Below, in pieces: positions 57,837-64,000 of a stretch of 64,000 nucleotides of DNA. The stretch covers positions 620,001-684,000 of the forward strand of contig NW_024468918.1 of assembly GCF_011745365.1 (NCBI RefSeq), written 5' to 3'. Source of the stretch: Cryphonectria parasitica EP155. Taxonomy: Eukaryota; Ascomycota; Sordariomycetes; Diaporthales; Cryphonectriaceae. The notes beneath the pieces were generated by a model. That model saw only the letters and a list, made by a program, of their open reading frames with translations. It did not search any database and was not told the origin of the DNA. Made by a program: the position numbers and the translations under genes. The number at the start of each line of letters is the position of its first letter. Positions within the stretch are counted from its first letter, which is position 1.

Positions 57837-60800
57837 CGCAGATGCACCGAGCCTGACCTCTGGCTCTCGGCTCGACGATGTTCGTCCAAGAAGGGGGAAA
57901 AGCAGACAGACAGAGACAGGCCTGGATGAACGCTCGCATGAGCAGTCTCGAACGCTTCCCCTTCCAGGGGTTGGGCAGCATTTAAGGGTTCTCAAGTGCT
58001 ACTACCATGGCATCAAGCTTTTTTGTCTTCTTCCCTTTTTCCTTCTTCCTCCTGGTTAGCCCCTGGCGTGCCAGTGGTCTTGGTTCCGGACGACATCCAA
58101 CTTCGGTTGTCCAGGATACCCCATCGCCTCCCCCTCTGCCATAGGTACTGTAGTGTGGCGGTGGGAAATTTGTGGGCTGAAACGGAGGGGGGGGGAGGTG
58201 GGAGGAGAGGTTTCCAGGCACAACATTTAGTGAGAACATCTTTGTATGTATCAAAGCTGCAACAGACCTGCATGCTTTCTTTTGCGACCCTCCCAGCAGG
58301 GACCAACGTCCCAAGGGGGAGTGGGCCAAAGGCGGGGGACTGCAGATATGGAACACCATCATATACTAAGAGCTAATGTACATCGTATTCCCTCCTGTGC
58401 TATGGGTTCCAAATGAACCTTTACCAGACTTGGGATTAACGCCGCCGCAGGAAGGTGGCAATGGCGAGTGAAGATATTCTTGCAGCTCTTCTCGTGTCGG
58501 TAGAAGGCCTTGAACAGGGCACGCTGCCTTCATCTCTGCAATAGACAGCTCCACTTGACGCCTCTGCCATTGCAAAAATCGCTCGCTTTTTTTGTCTGTT
58601 TATGGTGGTGGGCCCACAGGATTGAATTCGAAGATTGAACTAGACTGATATCGCCAGAAGGCCCCGTCAGTGTTCTCCACAATGTGACATTGCCGGGACT
58701 GAAACCGAGCCGATTTCCAGTATTGGTGAACAAGATCGGTTGATCGGCTGTTGCGGGTCCTGCTATTGTGCCATATCAATACAATAATCTGAGAAGAGAA
58801 ACCTGGCGAGTTATGCCGGATCCGAGGAGCCATCCCCGACGATATTTGGCAGCACGCAGTCAGTCCCATCCCTTTTTCAGTGTTACGTGGCTATTGTCGG
58901 AGTCTGGTCCCCTGACGCTAGTGGCGCCAACCTGGGGAATTTTTGAGAATGTGTGGCATTGAAGCTCCAGGCATTGGGTGCTTTAAGTTTCTGAAACAGA
59001 GTAAGCACAGGCCGTAGACACCACCACGCCATTAGGCACAGCAGGGAGAAAAGAGGAAGGGTTTGACGTGAATGACGATGATCGACACACACACACACAT
59101 ACACATACACATGACATATACACATGCATGCACGCAAACACACGCGCAGCACAAACTATAGTAGTGTTACACATGATGATCGACTGCCGCACATCTATGT
59201 CTCAACAATGATTTTGCTGTAGTTCGTACCAGCCTGCCTACCTCCAAAAGGTTGCTGGGAATTAGAGAGGCCATCCATCCGCGGAAATGAGACCCGAGCC
59301 CGCAGCGTGCTAACAACCTGACATCATGTGCAGCACGGGCCAAGGACCTCTTTGAGAATACCTTCACTTTTTAAGTCTTCACATCGACAGATCAGACTAG
59401 TCCAAATCCAAGATGTTGGCCGAGCAGAGAGGTCCGTGAGAGTGCCCAAGCTTGCCACCTGGAAGAGGGGAACATGGGCGTGGAGATCCTATCCGCTGAA
59501 CGACAAGATCGGGGCCCTTCATCCCTGCTCTTCTCGTGGACATAAATCATGCAGCGATACCCGGCATCCGACTTGGTTCAGACGATGACTAGCAGTGTCT
59601 GCGTGAGGAAGGGCCCCCGAGAGGAGTGACGGATGGCCGGAACATTGATTGGGCAGGGTGTAGTATCTGCAAGGCACGGAAGGTCCACAACCCTGAGGGG
59701 TTGCTCAGCATCTCGACTTTCGGAAGACTTGTGGAGACATTGACAAACACGGTGGGTAATGGGGCAGTGGTGAAGCCCAAGCTTTTGTCCCGAGACCGGG
59801 TACTTATCCGGACTGGCTGGAAGGAGTTTGTGGTGGAGCCCAGCAGTGGCTGGTACACTACTGTACGTATTCTAGATAGTATAAATGCACAGTAGGCACG
59901 TGGTAGGGTCTGCACCGCCAAAGGCCAGACAGAGCTGACCAACGGCAACCTTTCTCTGGAGATGAGGTGATTAGCCACACTTTTTCATGCTCTCGAGACC
60001 CTGTCATGATAATGTTGTTCCCTGTTGTGTGCATATTGTGTTGCCGCACCACCACAGCCACTATCATGCACATATATGGCCATCCAATCTTGCATGCTCA
60101 AGTGCATTAAAAGTGATGTGTATTCCTCGAGTTGGGCTCGAACAATCAGTGGGGTTGAAGAAGTTGAAGCAGGGCTTTCCAGTCCTCATTACACCGGGCC
60201 CGGCAGCTTTAAAAAAGATAATCCTTGGGCTCTTGTGCCGACATGCAGTGCTTTAAAGGAAAGGGGAGAGCGGGATAGGTTCACCCCAATACGACTATGA
60301 AATCGCGCATTCAGAGTGGTCGATCAAGTTCTTCGGATTGATTGGTCATATGCGTATCGAGCACTCAACAGCTCCAGTTGGAGATGGAACAACCGGCTTT
60401 ACTCGGGACAAGCTAATTCAGCGGAAAGGGAAGGTCAATGATCAATGTGTGTGGGACCGATAAAAGGTCCCAAACAACTACTGCGTGTCCACTGCAGCAC
60501 GTTGTGCTCTTCTCTCATTTTTCCTCTCGCTTGATAGGGCGTGGGGGTTGCAAGCAACTCCTGCATGCGACAGTAGTACATACATATTACCCCCTGCAAA
60601 AGTCCACTGGACCGCCCGGAGATATTATCAACCTCGTCTGATGTCCGCCCGAAGTTGTTATTCCGGGCTCTGGACCTCGGAGGCATGTGGCATGTAACAA
60701 TAGGTAGTACACTTTTCCGCCCACTCCCCGCAGGCCTGCAGCTTCTTTCTGCAGATGCAATGCAACCGAGCTTGCTTGACTGTTGCAATTGCATCGAAAG

Positions 60801-62904
60801 AATGATGCACTCGACCATCATCAAGAAGTTGATCTGCATACAAAGTAGTAATAGCGCCTACACAACCATCAGTCCTGCGGCCTCCAAAACAGGGAACAAA
60901 TAGCTGGCTAGACTCTGGTCATCATGACAAGACTTGGGGTGGATGACTGTAAGCAAAAGCGACAATCACGCCTCATCATGGAGGTCCGAGCGCTACTTCT
61001 TTGGAAGGATGATACCACCACCACTTTGACCAGCGAAGCGCAGGGACAGATTGTGCCTCCAGAAAGTCCAATTTGCCTCACACTCAAGTATGGGCCACAT
61101 TAGCGGTCGAGCTTATCATTCAGACTCCCAAGCCCCTCGGCTGAGACTCAAAAAGGAAGTCATGGCTGTTGTGGTCCAGTTCGCATAATACATCCGGTAG
61201 TTGTGTACGTGCCTGCGCTGAGACTGTGGGTATACGGGTAGATAATCAATGTAGCGAGAATACCCTAGTCATGGCCGGGGAGATTGCGGTGGCTGGCTCA
61301 ATGGGACCATCCTTTTCTAAGCTACAAGGCTATTTTACTTCAAGATGCGTAAGCAAATATTACTATCGTTGCTCACTGTTTGCGGAAGACTGCAGGAAAT
61401 ATAGAAAGACTCTGCCAATGTCGATATGCGACAACTCAATACTGCAGCAATCCGAGTTGATCGTATTATCGTCCTCCACAATGATATTTCTGTCGTCCTC
61501 ATCATCAGGTCTCGGTCGAGGCAAACAAGATGCTCCAGAAGAAGGACATCGATAGCATAACATAGTCTTGAACACCAGACCGTGAAGTCGAGGCAATGGT
61601 CCCAAGTGTATTACTGTTTAATACCCAAATTCAATATGTGTGGGAGCCTTAATTACCGGGCATTGGGTGGGCTAGAGCTATCCTGACTGGTCCTGCCACC
61701 CAGTCTTCGGTTGATGAATTGGGTATTGTTTATGACTCAAATCCACTCTTTCTTTCATCTCAGACAGTCTCACGAACATTTCCTTTGTAGCAAATCGTGG
61801 CATCCACTCCAGGAAAACTCTGTTATGCAAAGGAAGTTCTGACTATCCGGCGGCGACTGCACTAGGCAGGTTGGTTGACCAACTCTATCCGTGTGCGATA
61901 TGATTTAAGTCCAGCACGAGTATTTCTGCATGTTGAAGGAGGATATTGGGCGGTCATTGAATATTACTTGCCTAAGTGCTCAGGTAGCCATAGAGTTACA
62001 ACTAGAATCTGCACGGTGAACAACGTGGGCTGTCGAAGAAAGGGCCTCCATCAGGGCGCCAAATACAGTCATTACGTACAAACTCACGAACAGAAACGAA
62101 GCCAGACACTGGGTAAAGCAGCCAAACTGCAAAGGAGCGTGGCCTCCTCAAACATATATTAAGTCATATGTTGTCACTGATGGTTCTTGTGAGGGTCTAC
62201 GCGAAGAGCCTTGGTGTTTATGAGTATCAGAAGGCTCGAAACACCAAACGCTGCCACTTCATTGTCAGATATATCGGGGGACTCGGCTGGTGTGACGGTG
62301 TGGATCGTGTTCATTATTGGCCCAGCCACGCTATAGATGGAGGCGTGCCTGAAATGAGTTTCAAGATGAACAACTCATCATGACTGCCCAAGCTCTGACG
62401 GCAGAAGCGTTTGATACAACTACCTAGTACCAATTCACCCTTCCAGGTTCTGGATAAGTGGCAGTTCTCATATGGATAACCAGAAACCCAAGTGTCGTCA
62501 GTCTCAACCGAGATGCATATGTACAGCTGGACAAAGCCACTCCTTCCCTTGGAGCATACCCGTACTGAGACTGTGCCACCGTTGAATTATATTGAAGATC
62601 ATGCCTGGTCTTCCATGTTGCAGACAAAGTAGGCTGACCAGCATTTCCAGTAATGACTTAGGTTAACCAGCCCGATATGTGATTTTGAGATACTACTTCT
62701 TTCCATCACAAGTACATCGACGGTCGAAGCTTGATCTTTGGGTCTGTCAAAATGATAGAGGCATCAAGTAGTTAGGGACACTGACCTCGACGAGTTCTAT
62801 TATGCCGTTGAAGACAGTAATTTAGGCGCTAGTAGACAAGGCTTCCCAGTTCACACCCCCTGGAAGATGGTCTTGCCTCTTCAACGTTTTTCCTGGCCAG
62901 CCTT
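57837..62904. other. 5 kb region without a supported gene
   Basis: Both strands carry only motif-less ORFs of up to 134 codons, overlapping each other. Features are an AC-rich microsatellite (59083-59123) and C/G homopolymers near 58185. Some stretches (for example 59626-59895) show open frames but no family resemblance. The region may be decayed coding or repeat DNA, like the HET relic at its right edge; I cannot show that from sequence alone. Confidence 0.45.
59083..59123. repeat. (AC)n / ACACAT microsatellite
   Basis: A pure AC run followed by imperfect ACACAT units in intergenic DNA. Confidence 0.8.
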
Positions 62905-63440
62905 CAGCCCCGATCCATATGCGATCTGATCATTTACAATATTATTGATGCTCCTGTCTACGAAGTGCTACCATATATATGGGGAGATGTCGCCGACTCT
63001 AGAGAAGAGTGTTTGTTCAAAATCATTGCAAAAGAAATCTGGGCCAGCTTACTCCGCCCTCTGCGACAGCTGAGGAGCCCCAGCATACACGCGCACAATC
63101 TGGATCGATATGATTGGTATCGGCCAGGCAAATGAGACGCCGAAACAACACTTAGTCGATCCAACGAGCTCTATCTACAAAGAAGCGTCAGAAATAGTCG
63201 TCCATTTAGAGAATATGATCAAAGTGTTATTGACGAGGTGTTTCACTTCTTAGTAAAAGTCAACTCCCCAAGTACCATGCACATTGACAGGGAGTTAATC
63301 GAGCCCGAATACTCATTCGCTATCACCCCGGGTCGATCTGATCAGAGAGGGATCCAAAGCATCGCTGCTATAGACTTGTTGGGCAATGCTATGTTCACGG
63401 TAGTATGTACGGAGACGCTTTTGAGGAATGGAAAGGGTGA
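62905..63440 (+). pseudogene. HET-domain relic, frameshifted and shortened
   Basis: HET-family landmarks occur in order but in different frames. CDLIIYNIIDAPVYEVLPYIWGD (62915-62985) matches the domain start, YEALSYVWGD. After a +1 shift near 63080, RTIWIDMIGIGQANE and IYKEASEIVVHLE match the RxLWIDAICINQ and IYxxAxxVVxWLG motifs. After another shift near 63215, EYDQSVIDEVFHFLVKV matches the next segment. At 63387-63431, CYVHGSMYGDAFEEW matches the far C-terminal YVHGxMxGEA motif. The distance between the last two is far shorter than in intact HET proteins, so the middle is deleted. Confidence 0.65.
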
Positions 63441-64000
63441 ATTCGAATCTCAACAGGGTGCAGATTATCCTTGTGTGAGTGCTTAGGTTCCCTGCCATGA
63501 TAGTCGAGTTGGATTGAGAAAAAGACACAGTATTGACAGATCACCTCAAGTATAGTCGGTGGCACTGATGATAGCATACTAATCAAGTCTGATCTTTTCA
63601 TGCCCACTCGCAGATTGTAATCCACAGAAATACTCCTCGAGGCATTGGCAGTCATTCCAGGGAACCGTGCGCTGTCGCACTCCATTCTCGGCGAGGGAAG
63701 GGGGGGAGGGGGCCTTCTTGAGCACTGAGAAATAATTACTCAGACAAGAGTTGCGTTGAACATAACGACATTGCTGGTGTCCCAATATACCTTATACCAT
63801 TCCCTGCACTTTTCAAAGATAATAGCGCATGTAAAGAGTAATCATGAAAGTTGCCCTGCAGCAGAATTCAGTCCTCAGCCACATCCTTCTCCAGATGGGC
63901 AGTCCCTTGAATCTATCATACCATTCTATCATCGCACCAGCCCAGAGTACGTTCAGTCCAGAGTATAAGGAATTACGTTGACAGGCAGTTCATTGTTAAT
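63441..64000. other. Right-edge sequence, no gene seen
   Basis: Follows the HET relic. Short ORFs only; a G-rich tract lies near 63697-63711. The window ends without a recognisable gene start. Confidence 0.4.

Noticed and set aside
59626..59895. 89-codon plus-strand ORF
   Set aside because: Open but motif-free; opposite strand carries a longer ORF over the same bases; not enough to call.
1..64000. Transposons, dispersed 5S rRNA genes, CRISPR arrays, secondary-metabolite core genes
   Set aside because: Looked for terminal repeats, reverse transcriptase/transposase motifs, the 5S internal control region and PKS/NRPS motifs; none was recognised by eye.

Overview
The window is nuclear DNA from a filamentous ascomycete. 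Most genes carry short spliceosomal introns of about 45-225 nt with GT...AG ends. Orthologues typical of Pezizomycotina are present: SET1, TOM40, a TFIIIC B-block subunit, cyanase, AIM6 and HET-domain genes. A 23-codon prenylated pheromone precursor of the Sordariomycete type, closest from memory to the Mf2 pheromones of Diaporthales such as Cryphonectria, points to Sordariomycetes and probably Diaporthales. No plasmid, phage, CRISPR or bacterial operon signature was seen. All exon structures were read by eye from splice signals and reading frame.

Left part (1-32 kb) is mostly housekeeping: SET1 (-), TOM40 (-), a 6-phosphofructo-2-kinase/fructose-2,6-bisphosphatase whose phosphatase catalytic His is replaced by Ala (+), tRNA-Gly(CCC) with a 10-nt intron (+), an FAD monooxygenase (+), an orphan 178-aa protein (+), the very large TFIIIC B-block subunit (-), a basic lysine-rich protein (-), an AIM6-like membrane protein (+) and cyanase (+). 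A perfect orphan B-box (GGTTCGAATCC) lies 64-74 bp upstream of the ATG of the TFIIIC subunit, which may be an autoregulatory extra-TFIIIC site.

Middle part (32-46 kb): a tiny pheromone gene ending in a CaaX box, a stand-alone HeLo/SesA-like helical-domain protein convergent with a broken HET-domain gene, about 3.2 kb of low-complexity intergenic DNA, and a 1728-aa ABCC transporter (+) whose short first exon was recovered from splice signals.

Right part (46-64 kb) is accessory and decaying: a proline/serine-rich protein interrupted by one in-frame TAG, a 73-aa cysteine-rich single-pass protein, a second FAD monooxygenase paralogous to the first, a 48-aa predicted secreted peptide, a secreted-protein ORF broken by one in-frame TAA, tRNA-Ser(GCT) with a 23-nt intron, a six-exon seven-transmembrane protein, and a frameshifted HET-domain relic near the right edge. 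The last 6 kb has no intact gene that I can support.

The recurring themes are vegetative-incompatibility and mating genes (HET, HeLo-like, pheromone), several of them broken, set between conserved housekeeping loci.
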